Shown here: positions 35,251 through 48,330 of the stretch, in pieces | Layout of the letters: every line of letters starts with the position of its first letter | How positions within the stretch are numbered: position 1 is the first letter of the stretch | Origin: Tubiluchus corallicola | Lineage: Eukaryota; Priapulida; Priapulimorpha; Priapulimorphida; Tubiluchidae | Direction: 5' to 3' | Length of the DNA stretch: 64,000 nt | NCBI GenBank assembly: GCA_030141605.1 | Contig: JAQGDQ010000046.1 | Coordinates: forward strand, 826,501-890,500 | Notes under the pieces: model-generated | What the model was told of the DNA's origin: nothing | Databases searched by the model: none | What the model saw: only the letters and a program-made list of their open reading frames with translations | Made by a program: the position numbers and the translations under genes

Positions 35251-36880
35251 GCATACGATATTATTTAACGGGCACTACATTAAAGACTTTGCAAACAGAA
35301 TATGCATCTCTCGACTTCGTTTTTCATAATCTCGAATCATAATATGAAATTTTATGCAAGCGAATCACTGAGGTCAACTCCATCAGATTAGTACCTGAAG
35401 CAAATTAATTTATTACTTTCCTGTAGAGGACTTTTCATCCACACTGCCGTGAACACAAACACCGAGTATCTTCACAAAATACGTAGCACAGAACATCAGA
35501 ACTTGTTAAACGCGCTGCACAGAACGCTATACCTGAATGAAGCCAGTTTGATGCTATTTGATCAATGGCGATAGTTAGTCACTGCATCTTGTGGGAGGGC
35601 TGTTTACTGCGCACAATCACCAGATTTAGATCTTGTTATTATACTATAGTATTTACTATGAAAAAACTATTTTGATTTAAGGGGTTTACACGCTCGTGCA
35701 ATATGGAATTGCATGCATTATAAGTAAGCAGTAATCTCTGCAAATATAAGAAGTAGGAATTTATTCATGTTGGTCAACGATCAACCATACTTGTCCGACT
35801 GCTCTTATTGCAGTTATCGTATCCAGTGTGCGACTTCAGTGAGCTTGTAGGTGGTTTAATAGGTTGACTGCCGCTCTGAGAGTCAAGTTATACAATATAT
35901 TCATTATGCACATTGTTACAAGCATCATTATGCACATATTCACAAGCAAAAACTGTGAGATCTGGTTTATACATTTTATTTGTAAATGGCAGCCAAGTGT
36001 GGTAGAATGTGGCATTTGAGACCTCCAGGAGAAAAACAAAAAGATCGAAAGAAACAAATGAAATTAACGAAATCATACAGACTAGCTCAACCCTGGAAGA
36101 TAGCAAATCTGGAGGTTTTTCAAAAAAAGTAACAAAATCATAAATATAAAAACAGGTTATGACCACTAACCCACTGAAACTTTTTCTCGAAAAAAGTTAA
36201 ATAGATGTAGTTAACAGTTAAAACAGCTTAGTAGTAACTTTGCGGATTCGAACAACGTCATAAGTTTGCTAAATTTGGTTATTGATCAAGATTGCTTTCC
36301 ATGCAAAATGAACCTATTAAAGAGGCTGTTTGTTGTGACAGCATTTTTTTAGCTTTATTGAAAAAAAATCACAATTTACTGTTTTTCTTATTTAATGTGA
36401 GAAAACAAAGGTGTAACGCAAGATCATAATCCGTTGCACGCACACCGTCACACACCACGGAGGCATACATCCAAGTACACTCTCACACGCGCGTGCGCGC
36501 ACCCCCCCCCCCCCCCACACACACACATCGCACACATTAAAAAACCGGTCATATTTATACAACAATTAATTGGAGGCAGAGAAAAAGGAGACACAATACA
36601 CAATCAGTCAAAGCCACCTATATAATACTAAAGACATGGCTTAATTATATCATTAGGATGATAATTAATTAATATTATTATACACCCACAATTATTTTAA
36701 TTTTACACAAACACACAATTAATTAAATTTTGATATCAAATTCGAAGGATAGGAATTGTGAAAAAACTGAGCTGTAGCAACCATCTGCTTACAAGGCAGA
36801 CACGGTAAGAGGCGTTTACCAGACATCCAGAACACGTATGCATTATGCACGGGATAGATATAATCGTTTTATATTTTTTC
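35251..36880. other. Spacer between two LINE relics
   Basis: No gene seen. Contains a C homopolymer with flanking CA repeats near 36.5 kb and otherwise AT-rich DNA. Confidence 0.6.
36434..36530 (+). repeat. CA-rich / poly-C simple repeat
   Basis: CACA and GCGC-rich sequence surrounds a run of 15 C at 36502-36516. Confidence 0.9.
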
Positions 36881-36949
36881 CAGTGCACCCCGTTTATCAG
36901 ACGCGCGTTATTGCGTTTTGGGCTCTGGGCTTGCAAAAAATCGATGTAG

Positions 36950-37481
36950 CAATTTTTTCTGCAAGGCCTTGTAGAGAACTCAGAGAGTCGTGAAACTGTC
37001 AGCACACTCAAACAAGAAAACAAAATGCTCAAAGCAACTATCGCCAATTTAGAAAAACAAGTTTATACTGCTGACGAAGCAACCTTTAACAGTAATGAAC
37101 GGAGAGATATGATTGAAATTTCTGGAGTTCCGTATGTTCAAAATGAATATACCAATGGTATTGTGGAAAGTTTGTGAGATTATCGAAGTGCCAATACATC
37201 CAGAAGAAATAGCCACTTCATACCGCATGTAGCGACCTAAATTAGGAAGCACCCCTGCAATCATTGCGAAATTTGTGCGCAGGTATATCCGAGATAAAGT
37301 TTATGCTGCACGCAAGAATATAAATTCAGCTGCTGACCTTGGACTTTCTACTTCCCACAAAATCTACATAAGCGAAAATCTGACAAAAGTGAACAGAACG
37401 CTGTTGTTTCACATACGTCAATGCAAAAAACAATTGAATTACAAGTATGCATGGTCACGTGAAAGAACGCATCTTTATTAA
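36950..37481 (+). pseudogene. LINE ORF1 remnant
   Basis: Frames read TLKQENKMLKATIANLEKQV (coiled-coil-like), RRDMIEISGVPYVQNEYTNG, and after frameshifts AIIAKFVRRYIRDKVYAARK and ADLGLSTSHKIYISENLTKV NRTLLFHIRQ. The order 'coiled coil, IEI.GIP, RD.V..ARK, I.I.E.LT..NR.L' is that of LINE ORF1 proteins with an FP25K-like C-terminal part. At least two frameshifts and a stop interrupt it. Confidence 0.75.
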
Positions 37482-37915
37482 ACGCTCAGATTCTTCTGAT
37501 GCAATGGTCGTAAACTCAATCCAGGGTCTTCTTGCCAAGGGATATCTACCATCCAGAACTTCAACCTAGAGGTAAAAGCCTTAATACGTAATATGGTACT
37601 GATGGTTGTAACAAACTTACTACAGGTGATAATTTATACCCGTGTAGCGTTTGTTTCACAAAAACTGTAGGAGTAATCAACCTGCTATATATTATAATAA
37701 TTGTGGCAGATGAGAATGTACCCTATTAACTCTCGATGGTTTCTGTAAATTAAGAAATTCTGATAAAGTGTTTTTTGCCAACCATGTCTAAACTTGATTT
37801 TACGATTTCAAATAATTGACAACGATGATCTTTACGATCACACTCAGTTAAATTGTAGCCCGATCGAGATAGCCCAACTACAAACGCTAAATGTTTCATC
37901 TAGTTTTTAACCAAA

Positions 37916-38990
37916 ATGAGAATGGCCCTGACCTTAATCATAACACCCAATTTGAATTATTATAGCAAGTATTATAAACCCGCTGCACAACAATCATCCT
38001 CTGACCTTCAAACTACTGATACAGACCTCAAAATTTTGCATTTAAATATGTCTAGTCTTCAAAAACATTACTCTAGTATGGTGGATGTTTTGCTTCACTT
38101 CCGTAATCCACCTGATCTGATCGCTATAAGGAAAACCCGTATGAATGATAATAATTTTTTTTTATGTAATTTACTTGATTATACTTTCATGCGTGCTGAC
38201 TCCAAAACAAAGGCAGTCTTTTGGGCCTTTAAATAACAAATAAGCTGTTCTTCAAACAAATACATAAATTTGACTTAAATAGCGATGAACTTCCTTTGAC
38301 TGCAAACTCTGATATGCAGGTTGAAAACATTTGGGTAGATCTTCAAAGTCATGATAAACCCAAACAATTCATATTCGGTGTTATATATTGTCACCCTAAT
38401 ACAAATCTTGCTCAGTTTTACGAAGCCATGGAATACGTTTTGGATAAAATAAACAAAACAGGGAAATCATGCTACCTGACTGGTGACATCAACGTTAACC
38501 TGTTGCACCATGAGGCTAAGCCTTACAAATCTGATTATTTAAATACGGTTTTTCCAACCTGTTCACTCCCATTATAACTACACCTACTAGGCTAACTCAT
38601 AGCTCCAAACATTGATTGATCATATATATACAAATAATTTTAAAAACTACGTCATTCCTGCAATTCTGCTTTACCAAGTTGCAGACCATTTGCCCGTATG
38701 CTAAACGTACCAATAACAAAATAATAATCCATGATGAAAGTAAGTTTAATGAGGCTCACTTTTTGAACAACCTAAACACCAAACTGAACAATCTATCATT
38801 CACTAATCTAACAACAAATGATGCTTTTAGAAATTTTATGAATACGATTGCTGAAGTGCTGGGCCATCATGCGCACGTAAAAACTTTGTTCAGAAAAGAA
38901 ACTGAAAGCTTCAGTAAGCCCTGGCTAACCACTAGTCTCTTAACAACCATTAAAATTAAAAGCCAACTATATAAAACTCACTAACTGTCG
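37916..38990 (+). pseudogene. LINE ORF2 remnant, AP endonuclease part
   Basis: Readable segments are LKILHLNMSSLQKHYSSMVD and DLIAI.KT (near 38025-38130), then ENIWVDLQSHDKPKQFIFGV and IYCHPNTNLAQFYEAMEYVL and CYLTGDINVNLL (38320-38505), then LIDHIYTN after a frameshift. These are the N.RSL, ET, YR.P, GD.N and DHI.. motifs of APE-type LINE endonucleases. The catalytic ET motif reads KT and the frame is broken near 38235 and 38575. The linker with SKPWLTTSLLTTIKIKSQLY follows to 38984. Confidence 0.85.
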
Positions 38991-38999
38991 ACTAGTCTG

Positions 39000-40870
39000 T
39001 ACAAAAAATTATCGTGTCTATACCAGTGAACTTAATCACCTAAAAGAACAATCTAAACGTGCTTATTATTCTAACATACTTGAAACCAATAAAATAATAT
39101 GAAAAAAACTCAAAAACTATAAACAATATAACAAACTGTCAGAAAAATATACGCAAATCACCTAAAGAACTCACTCTAAATGGTAAGGTATACACTTAGG
39201 AGAAAGACATTAGTGAAATATTAAACAACTTTTTCTGTAACATGGGACTTGACATGGCTGATAAAGTTCCACAGACCAACATTAAATTTGACTATTATTT
39301 AAATAATCATGTCCAAAATAGTTTTTATATAACTCCGTACGTACTGATAATGAAATACATACTGAAATAAATAAACTTAACAACAGCAAATCAGTTGACC
39401 CAGAAAACATTTTAATCTAGCCATTGATGTTATTACACCCTTTCTGACAGTTCTATAGTAGAAGGTGTTTTTCCTGATATAGCCAAAAATAGCCAAAAGT
39501 ATCCCAATATATAAATCATCCAAATCACCTGAAAATCCTTCTAACTATAGGCAGATCTCGTTGCATTTGCCAATCACAAAAATATTTGAAAATTTGGTAA
39601 ACTAGATAAATTCATTACCAACAAAAAAATCTATCTAACTACCAATTTGGATTTAGAAAGAACAATTCAACTGCATTAGCTGTGTCTGAACTAACTGATA
39701 GATTGCTAAACAATATTGATAACCTGTTTGTTTGCATTATCTTTCTAGATTTATCCAAAGCCTTTGATACTGTTGACCATAACACTTTGTCGCAAAAAAT
39801 GGAAAATTGGGGTATTAGAGGGCACTCTTTAACTTTCTTTACCTCATATTTACATAACTGACAATGTATACATGCATTGGAAACACCAACTCAAACCTAG
39901 CCAACATAAATGTGGTGTCCCACAAGGTTCAACACTTGGCCCGCTAGTGTTTCTTCTGTATATCTTCTGTATAAGCAATGACCTTGCTTATTAGTCTGTA
40001 TTTCATACAAAATTGTTTTTTTGATGATACTAACCTGCTCTTATCTGATACTAACCTAAATAATCTTCAACAAATAGTCAATAAATGAAATCTTAAATGT
40101 CAGTTCTTGGATGCAAACCAATAGGTTAATGATAAATTACAAAAATACTAAACACATATTAATTGCATGAAAATGTTCAGCAGACTTAAATAATTTCCAA
40201 CCCAAAACTATAAGATTTCAAGTAATTGAATGGTCCAATGGAATAAAATACCTGGGGTTATTTATTGATCACAAATTATCATGGGCCACACTCAACATAA
40301 GCACATTTGTTATAAGGTTAGTAAAATTAAAGGTCTTATATTAAAAATTAAGCCCTATGTAGAACAAGCCACCATAAAGCTCATTTACTTTGCCCTATGC
40401 CCTTTTACTTTGCCCATTTACTTACAGAATGGTATACTTTCCTGGGGCACTGCCACTTTAACTATACTAAAATCTCTTCAAACTCAACAAAATGAAATTA
40501 TAAAGTTAATGACATTCTCTACTAGGCATGAATGCGCTACACCATAATATTACAACCTGAAATTACTCAAAATAAATGATACTTATAAGCTTGAACTTGT
40601 AAAGTTTGTATACAAGGTCAAACATAAATTGCTGCCCAACCTCTTCAAAAATTATTATACCTCTGCATCTGATATACGCTGCTACAAAACAAAACCTGCC
40701 ATTAATAGATCTCTCTTCATTGAAATTGTTAATACATTTATAGGACAAAAATCTCTAAAATATCAAGGGCCTATACTATTGAACATTTTGCCTACTGATA
40801 TCACTGCAAGGTCGTTAAATTCTTAGAAATGGAAATACTGCTGTTTCCTTATTGATAACTACAACATTCC
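39000..40870 (+). pseudogene. LINE ORF2 remnant, reverse transcriptase part
   Basis: Segments include YQFGFRKNNSTALAVSELTD then FLDLSKAFDTVDHNTLSQKM (39650-39800), GVPQGSTLGPLVFLLYIF (39910-39970), FFDDTNLLLSDTNLNNLQQI (40015-40080) where YADD is expected, and YLQNGILSWGTATLTILKSL near 40420. The stretch PAINRSLFIEIVNTFIGQKS then LKYQGPILLNILP at 40690-40795 is the C-terminal end. The catalytic box has lost its Ala and lies next to an indel; many stops follow. Confidence 0.87.
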
Positions 40871-43164
40871 TAGCCCCTATGAGGAGTAACAGACATTATA
40901 TAGTCACACAATAATTTTAAATTTATAATTATTATTTTCTCAATTGAGATAATAAGTAATATAAATTTTATCAAGTCTATAGCCATTAGATTGTACCTCC
41001 AATTTAAATTTTGTTCTTATCTATAATTTCATCCAGCAATTTATACCTTACTGTATATCGAAGAGTAGAAACAGTCAAAATTTCTTGTTAGGAATTTGTG
41101 CATCAAGTGAGAGCTGATAAAAGGTAAACACATGATTATGCATGTATTGCTTATATGTCAGTTATTTCTTTTCCTTTGAGTTTTGTTTACTTGATTTTGT
41201 TTTACATATTTTTCTGTGTATGCGCCATAAAGTATGCTTCAAAAATTATAAATGTTATTCTGCTTATTTTGTTCATTTTTTTTGCCAATTTTGTTTACTC
41301 TTTGTTTGTTTGTTTACTTGCTTATTTTCTTTATTTTGGAAAAGATAAATGCATGGAGATGTGTTGTATATTTATAATTTGCTCCCCTCATTTTATTCCA
41401 TATATGAGTATTGGTTTATGGTTTGTGTTTAAATGCATGTGCAACTAAGCCAGCTATGTATTTAATTATTGTACAGTTTAATCATTTGCTCATTCTTATT
41501 TAGTCGTGATTTTTTTATCTATCTATCTCTTGCTTTTCTCCCATTCAGCATAAAATACCAGTCTATTTAGAAAAGGAAAACACAATTGTTATTAAATTTC
41601 AAACTGAAAATCAATGGACAGTCAGGACTACATGGATTTAAATCAAAAGTTTGTATATTATATATGAAAACTACCAACCAAAAGTTCCCCTGACAGGAAA
41701 CTCAATCTCAGATCTTGTGATATCCAACCACATTTGCTGAATATAAAAAATTCAAGGGTTTAATTCCTTGGATGGGAACTCACAGATCAACCTGATAGTT
41801 ACGATAGTAGTGTCATCAAAAATCACAGATTGAAAATTCATCCTATTCGCTTATAAATTAATTGCCATGAAACTATCTTAAGGACAATCGTGTGCGTCTG
41901 GTATTGTAATTGAAAAAAATCATGGTTTAAATCCTGGTTTAGGGAGACATTTTTCACATTCATATTTTTTGGTCAAGTTGGCTTCCAAAATTGGTAATAA
42001 TATATTGCAGGTTTATTTTGTTATTTGGAGTATTATTTAAAATTATCTCAATCAAATATCTAAGTTGCCTTCTAAGTAAAATTTTATGTACAAAAATAGA
42101 GCTGGGCAAACTGCTCCCGTGTCACTCTGAAATAGCTTTTGCTTTTAGAACATTCTACCATCCAATCCCTCTCTTGCCACATTTGATCAAGGCTTCATCT
42201 GCAATTTCCCTTATATTTGCTGCAAAGCAAGTTTGTGAAGCAGCCATGTATGTTTGGTGAGCATTCCGCACCCATTCTGCAAGTTATTCCTGACGTCTGG
42301 TAAATGCCACTCTAGTCCATTAGGCTGTAGTATCGCATTCCCAGTGATCAAGGTAGCCCAAAGTTTAGCGCTTATAGCTGGCCTACTAATTCAGCATTTC
42401 CAATGTTTTATTATCGTACTGTACCGTAGTGATTACTGAAGATCGACAGGGCGGTGAAGCCTATAAAGGCTTTTATTTACTATTATAGTTTATATGGTGA
42501 ATGACGCATCCGAAACAGTGCTTTTACTGTTTTAGGTTGTACAAGTTTGACAAGCAGCGCATAAACAAAGTTTTTGCTTACCTTCGGAGTTTTAATGTGG
42601 TCCATGGCAAATTTATGGAATAAAATGTAGATATTACACTACACCCAGGGAGCAACCAGGCTCTGGAGCAACTACCCGCCTCACTCTACCTTTCACGTAC
42701 AACAACAGTTGCACCGCTAATGACAAATGTGATTAATGAGGCACTATTCATATTTTAAAAGAAGAGATTATGTCAATTAGCGTCCGGCTACTATCCGTAG
42801 CACAATTTCCTTGCCACGACAACAAAAGAACAATAGTACTGCTTACATTTTTAAGCAAAGTGACGAAATTTGCTTAATGAAACGACAAATTTTTGAAATT
42901 TAACAAAAACAAAAGTTAACTTTAACCAATTTGATATTTGTAACCTCCGTCTGTTTCCCCGGATTTCCTGGCGCAGTACAAGTTTTGGCATGCTGTAGCA
43001 TATCAACTACGCACAATACCATGTTTGAATTTTTCAACACTGGTGTCAGGCTCGTTAGTCGACTCGTCAGACTCGTCACTACCTTACAAATGTGTTAACA
43101 ACATTTGAAGATATAAATAAAATTAGCTAGTTAAGATAAGATAACTAACTAAATAAAATAAAAG

Positions 43165-43266
43165 TAAACGAATGGTGATAATAGTAATAATAACAACAAC
43201 AACAACAACAATAATAATAATAATAATAATAACAATAATAATAACAACAATAGTAATAATAATAAT
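43165..43266 (+). repeat. AAC/AAT trinucleotide repeat
   Basis: About 30 AAC, AAT and AGT units, mostly pure ACA/ATA triplets. Confidence 0.95.
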
Positions 43267-43830
43267 CACATATCCTTTGCATCAGTGCCTCCTCCATGCT
43301 GTCAGTGGTCTTGTCCAATAACCACCGACTGGATTGTGTCCACTGACTACTTTGTCTTGGAAGTCTTGTTTCATCTATCCTGCAACCATTTCCTAGAAAT
43401 TCCTTTGTTACTTTCTTGCTAGAGCACTTAAAGAAGTTTGACCAATTTTCCATCTCAGTGTTTCTCAAAGTGTTCGTGGAATATGTAGTATTCGATGTAG
43501 ATGCCTGCTATCGAAATTGTCAAACGCCTTGTAAATGACTGATGTTAAAACCATGCTATCCAGTATCCATTCCATAAATTACAAGTGAGATTACATTGCT
43601 GTTGTATATTTTGTTTTAGTCCTTAAACATCTGTTTGACCATAGCATACGACTGCAAGTAATGCAATTAGTGCAAATTTGCCACTAAATGGCCGAGAAAG
43701 AATCACTCAGTCCGAGCGGTGTATAGTATGTATAGTTCCTTTTACACACCACTCTGCGCTCAGTCACCATAGCTGTGTCAAATTTACCAATGCCCTTTCT
43801 ACGAGAGAAACGATCTTAATGTTCCGTAAC

Positions 43831-44000
43831 ACTTTTGCTAGAACAATGATTTGAAAGCTGTTCTAGGCTGCTTGAGGGGCGCTAAAAGAATCTAGTTTGG
43901 GCTACCCTCTTCAATGTGAAAAAATGTCAACAATTTTTTAGGGAAGCAAAAGGGGGCCAATGAGTGCCAAATTAAAAAAAATCATGCATCCTAATGAAAT
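43831..44000 (+). repeat. Local duplication A, copy 1
   Basis: CTTTTGCTAGAACAA, then CTAAAAGAATCTAG.TTGGG and CTACCCTCTTCAA, recur at 44891-45025 in the same order. Similarity is clear but diverged and contains a deletion in copy 2. Confidence 0.85.
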
Positions 44001-44890
44001 GCATATCAAATTACTCATCTTGTCACCCTTAACAAAAAATATATAGTTTGGCGTATCGCTGGCCTTTTCTTAGGTCACTACGGCTGCATATTCAATAAAG
44101 TCGATGCACTTAATGGTCAAATTTACTTGGACTGTTACCAATTGATCTCAGGGCTTTATCTTAGCTGTCAGAGCAGATAGGATAACGAATTTGCTGCCTA
44201 AATATAGTTTTTCAAGGTCAATGAATCCCTATCTCATGTTTAAAGGTCCCTATAATATCACCCCGTTTCAAGATGGCTGCTAACATGACTGCAAATGTTG
44301 CGCAAAATGACAGAATTGCTCGTGTTGCCTTTAAAGCACTAAACTTTGCATAATGCCAAAATCTGTTCAGTCGATTAACTTTGGATATGGAACTAATCAA
44401 AAATTATCTAATACGGACGCAGCTTGCAGACGGCCGAAAGATGGTTGTTGCTAGCCCATAAAGGCTATATATTTTAAGAATTGTGAACAAAATCCACCTG
44501 TTTTGTCAAGCTAACTGGCACACACTGCCACAACATAACAAGATTATAGGTAACCACTGATATGTTTCCTCGAATGAATGTTACATGTACAGTATTATAT
44601 AATGCTTAGATACGTTGCTACGCTTTGTCTGGAACAAACATAATTATTATCTAAATACTTGAGCAAAAACAGTCAGCATCTTTAAATAGCTAACAAAATA
44701 TCAGATTGGAATATGTTATTTATGCAGACGTTCAACACGAACTTTTTGTGCACTGATGATGTTTGTAAAAATGTGCAAAATTTCATGCAGTAACAAACCA
44801 CAGCTTAGCTAGAATAATTATAGGTTGCCAATGCGTTTAATAATGCTGTGTAAGCATTGCCCTGCTCTGGCTTCTAACAACTCGGTGCAG

Positions 44891-45025
44891 CCTTTTGCTA
44901 GAACAAATATTTGAAGCTGTTTTAGATTCCCTGAGGTGCTCTAAAAGAATCTAGCTTGGGCCACCCTCTTCAAAGTGTCAGCTATTTTATAATGGCCGAA
45001 TTTAAAAAAACCAGGAATCCTAATA
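44891..45025 (+). repeat. Local duplication A, copy 2
   Basis: Direct copy of 43831-44000, offset by 1060 bp at the start. Includes CTAAAAGAATCTAGCTTGGG and CCACCCTCTTCAAAGTG. Confidence 0.85.
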
Positions 45026-47159
45026 AAGAGCAAACTTTCAAAGTAACAATTCAATGTAACATTAAAAATTTAACATGCAATTCATGTTATTTAAAACACA
45101 TTGTTTGCATTTTCTTGCCTATGTGTACATATATTTGACTTTCATTATTTGTAATTCTGTCTTATATGCTATGTTTTTGAAGACACATAACCTTTAAGTA
45201 GAATATGAAATTTATTTATTCGATTTTTTTTTCAGCTGTGCATTTTCAAATCTAAGTAAAATAATTTTTATCATGATTCCAAAACATTGATGGGTTAATA
45301 GTAAATAAGTGAAAATGTAAAAAAAAAATGCAAATTTAACATTATTCCAGAAATATACATCAAGAGCAGAACGTGTTCCAGTAATCACAGGACTAAAAAA
45401 TTTGGCTATTGTTTAAGTTTTATCAAGCGTCACAAATACCAATATGATTCCCAATGATTTGGAAAAAAGATTTTTCCAGTCCGTTCTAATCACATTATCT
45501 AGATGATAAAACTTTTACTACTTAGAAAAGGCATTATTTTTCCTGTCATGATTGAGATCTGTTTCGGATAGGGTACTAGGTCAGACTTTTTTATAATTAC
45601 AGTAATTCTGCCAGTCCAAACGAAACAATCATTGTCTTTCACCATTCGGTAAAATGATTTAACCATAGATAAATATTTTGCTTCGTAAAGTTAGTGTCCC
45701 TTATTGCCCCTTATGAATATTATTGAAAATTTTGGCAGTTTAAGTTGAAAGCTGAAAATTCTATATTTTCCGTATTGTAACTAGCGTAATATATTCAGTA
45801 TTGTAAAATTAAAAGCACCACTGTGTTGCGTCACCTTGTATTGCCTCACACTTTAGCACAGTTCCATGTGCCACCTCACTGTGTACTGTCCTGCCATGTA
45901 ACGTGTCAGCAGTACACATTGAAGTGTAATGATTATCACCATTACGGCCCACGGTATACGTAGGCTTACCGGAATAGAAATGTAGAATACGAGACACTCT
46001 TAAAATCTCTTTATATATTACTATATATAAATTTATAACCGTCTACACGTTCTCAGACTAAGTAATACTTTTAGTAGAGATATATAAAAGTAGTATATAT
46101 AAAAATTTCATCCCAGCTTAAATGGTCGCCAGCTTTTCGTGTACTAACTTTACCTACAATGGTGGCTGATTTGCTAACCTCTAGGGTTTTTTCGCCACCC
46201 TTTCTCTAACTACTACTAAGTTATTTTGCTGTGTATTGCAAGAGATAAATAAATTTACCTAATCTTATCTGTGAAACCCGAATAAAAACATAAAGCAAGG
46301 ATTTTAATGGGTTATGAGGAAAACAAAAATAAAATCATTTGAAAATTATTTAATGCAAGCTCAAAAAATTCGGTAGAAGTAAAATCATTTGAAAATGTTT
46401 ATTTAACATAGACAACAGAGAAATATTATTATTGTTATTTAATATAAGGAATAAGATGACTAAAAGAAATTCTGAAAAAAATGAAATCATTGCAAAGTTA
46501 TTTTTCAATAGAAACAATATAAAAATGTATAGGAAAATAATTTTGAAAATTATTGTTTAATACAAAATAATACAGAATATAAACTAAAAATTTATTTTGG
46601 CTTGACAGTAAGACCAGTAGCATAACAACTGAACAAGTTGCAAACAGGTGGCAAACACATCAGTCTTCTGTAAACTTCTAGCAACACTAGCTGTATAGCT
46701 TTCTCGTTACATTTGGGTTGTTTTCATCTAGAGAATCTGAGAAAAAATTGTATAATTACTGATAAAGTTACAACTAAAAACCCAAGATGGTAGTAAAAAT
46801 ATTTTTTTATTACAAAATCTGAAAATCAACTAAATATGGGAAATTTGGGTGTCCCTGAAAGGTCAATACGGACAGGAGAAAGTTATCAAATATGAGACAT
46901 GTCCCTAATATAAGAGAGAGTCTGGCAACCCTAGGTACGCGTCAGGATGGCACACTATGTGGGACGTTCGTGCTTGTTTGACTTCCCATGTGCTGCCTCC
47001 CCTTGTACTACTTCGGCCGTATGCCGCATCACTGTGTGGGCATTGCCACGTAACTGCCTCATCGTACTGGCATGTACATTGCGCTGCAGTACATGTAAAG
47101 GTGTTATATGGCACTACAGTACATAGCGAGGGGCACTAGGTTTGGCTGTACTAGCCACC

Positions 47160-47510
47160 ACAGTACACAGCCTGTTGAGCAAGCGTGAATGTCCCATGTA
47201 GTATTCTCAGGCATCAGCTAGCGTATGTCAGTTTGACTGTCTACATTTATCAAAATCAGAATTCATTAGTTCCTTGACTGTGAGTAAAAGTATTAGTATG
47301 TACAATTGATGCAAAGTTCTGTTGTATTAACTATAACGAATTAAAATAAAATGTAAATATAACATTATAAGTAATTTTAGTTGCAATGTATAGGTGGAGG
47401 GCTGGCAAATGAGCATGAGTTATCGAGTCAGCCGCCTTATCATTCAAGTTTTTGGATAACATTTCCAAGTCAGACTTGAGTGTTAAAAGCCTATTAAGTT
47501 TTAGTCATTT
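47160..47510 (+). repeat. Local duplication B, copy 1
   Basis: CAGTACACAGCC...GAGCAAGCGTGAATGTCCCA and, further on, CCAAGTCAGACTTGAGTGTT recur in order near 48055-48330. Confidence 0.7.
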
Positions 47511-48049
47511 CCAAGGCATACGGTACTTTGGTGTTCAAACTTATGTGGTCATTTCCAAACCAAACGTGACACTTAACTTTGTTATAATAACTGTATTAAC
47601 CTTGAAAATTATACTTACACAATATACTCCTTTCAAAGGGCACAGACATATCTTTTCAATTTCAGAAGCGTGCTGATAGATGGCATGCATTTTGTGAATT
47701 ATGTCATGAACCGAAATGATAGTCAGGAATTAAACCGAGCAACCCGGATTATTCCGACAGTTATTTATTTAACGGTTGCAAATTAGTTGTCAATGGATAA
47801 CCAACAAGCTGATAACTGCATAAGAGTTAATTGTTAATCTTTCACTAGAACTTTTCAACGACTTTTGCCAGTGCAACAAATAAGCAAAAGCTGTGAATAT
47901 CTGTCTTCCCGACATTCACCCTGACAATACACATATGCAATGAAAACTGCTGGTGAGTTTCCAGCAGTTTGGCCTTCATAGCTATTGAGTTAATTAATTT
48001 GTCACCTTTGCACGTAGATAGTTCCGCTCACAAGTTGAGTCAGTACATA

Positions 48050-48330
48050 GTGCCGCAGTGCATAGGGATGTCGAACAAGTGTGAGCATCTTATGTAGCAT
48101 CCCCAGGCACCATTTAAATTATCCACATTTATTACCTAAAGGTAATTGCTAGTGTGCAGTGAAAACATTAATTTTCTTAACAAAAATATTATAAAATTGT
48201 TTGTAGGTTGTTTATTTAACTGATGTTGTCCTTGTTATGAAGAATTTCAAAACTCTATTTATTCAAAAGTTTTCGTATAATATTTGCAAGTCAGACATGG
48301 GCATTAAAACTTATGCAATTTTAGTTTTTT
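48050..48330 (+). repeat. Local duplication B, copy 2
   Basis: Diverged direct copy of 47160-47510, with GAACAAGTGTGAGCATCTTA and GCAAGTCAGACATGGGCATT as matching blocks. About 70 bp shorter between the two blocks. Confidence 0.7.

Larger units (their letters stand above)
36900..40900 (+). mobile_element. Near-full-length dead LINE (CR1/Jockey-like), ORF1 and ORF2
   Basis: The element covers, in order, an ORF1-like region, an AP-type endonuclease, the pre-RT linker, the reverse transcriptase and the C-terminal region, all on the plus strand and all broken by stops and frameshifts. The layout and motifs fit the CR1/Jockey group of non-LTR retrotransposons. Exact ends are not certain; the 5' end is placed at the first recognisable ORF1 coding and the 3' end just after the last recognisable ORF2 coding, so the 3'UTR may reach further. 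Confidence 0.85.

Noticed and set aside
41142-41448. Overlapping Phe/Tyr/Leu-rich frames of 68 and 97 codons
   Set aside because: T-rich low-complexity DNA gives hydrophobic products in two frames at once; no family resemblance.
42080-42440. A quasi-coding stretch with locally higher GC
   Set aside because: Both strands have partial frames but neither gave a recognisable protein motif.
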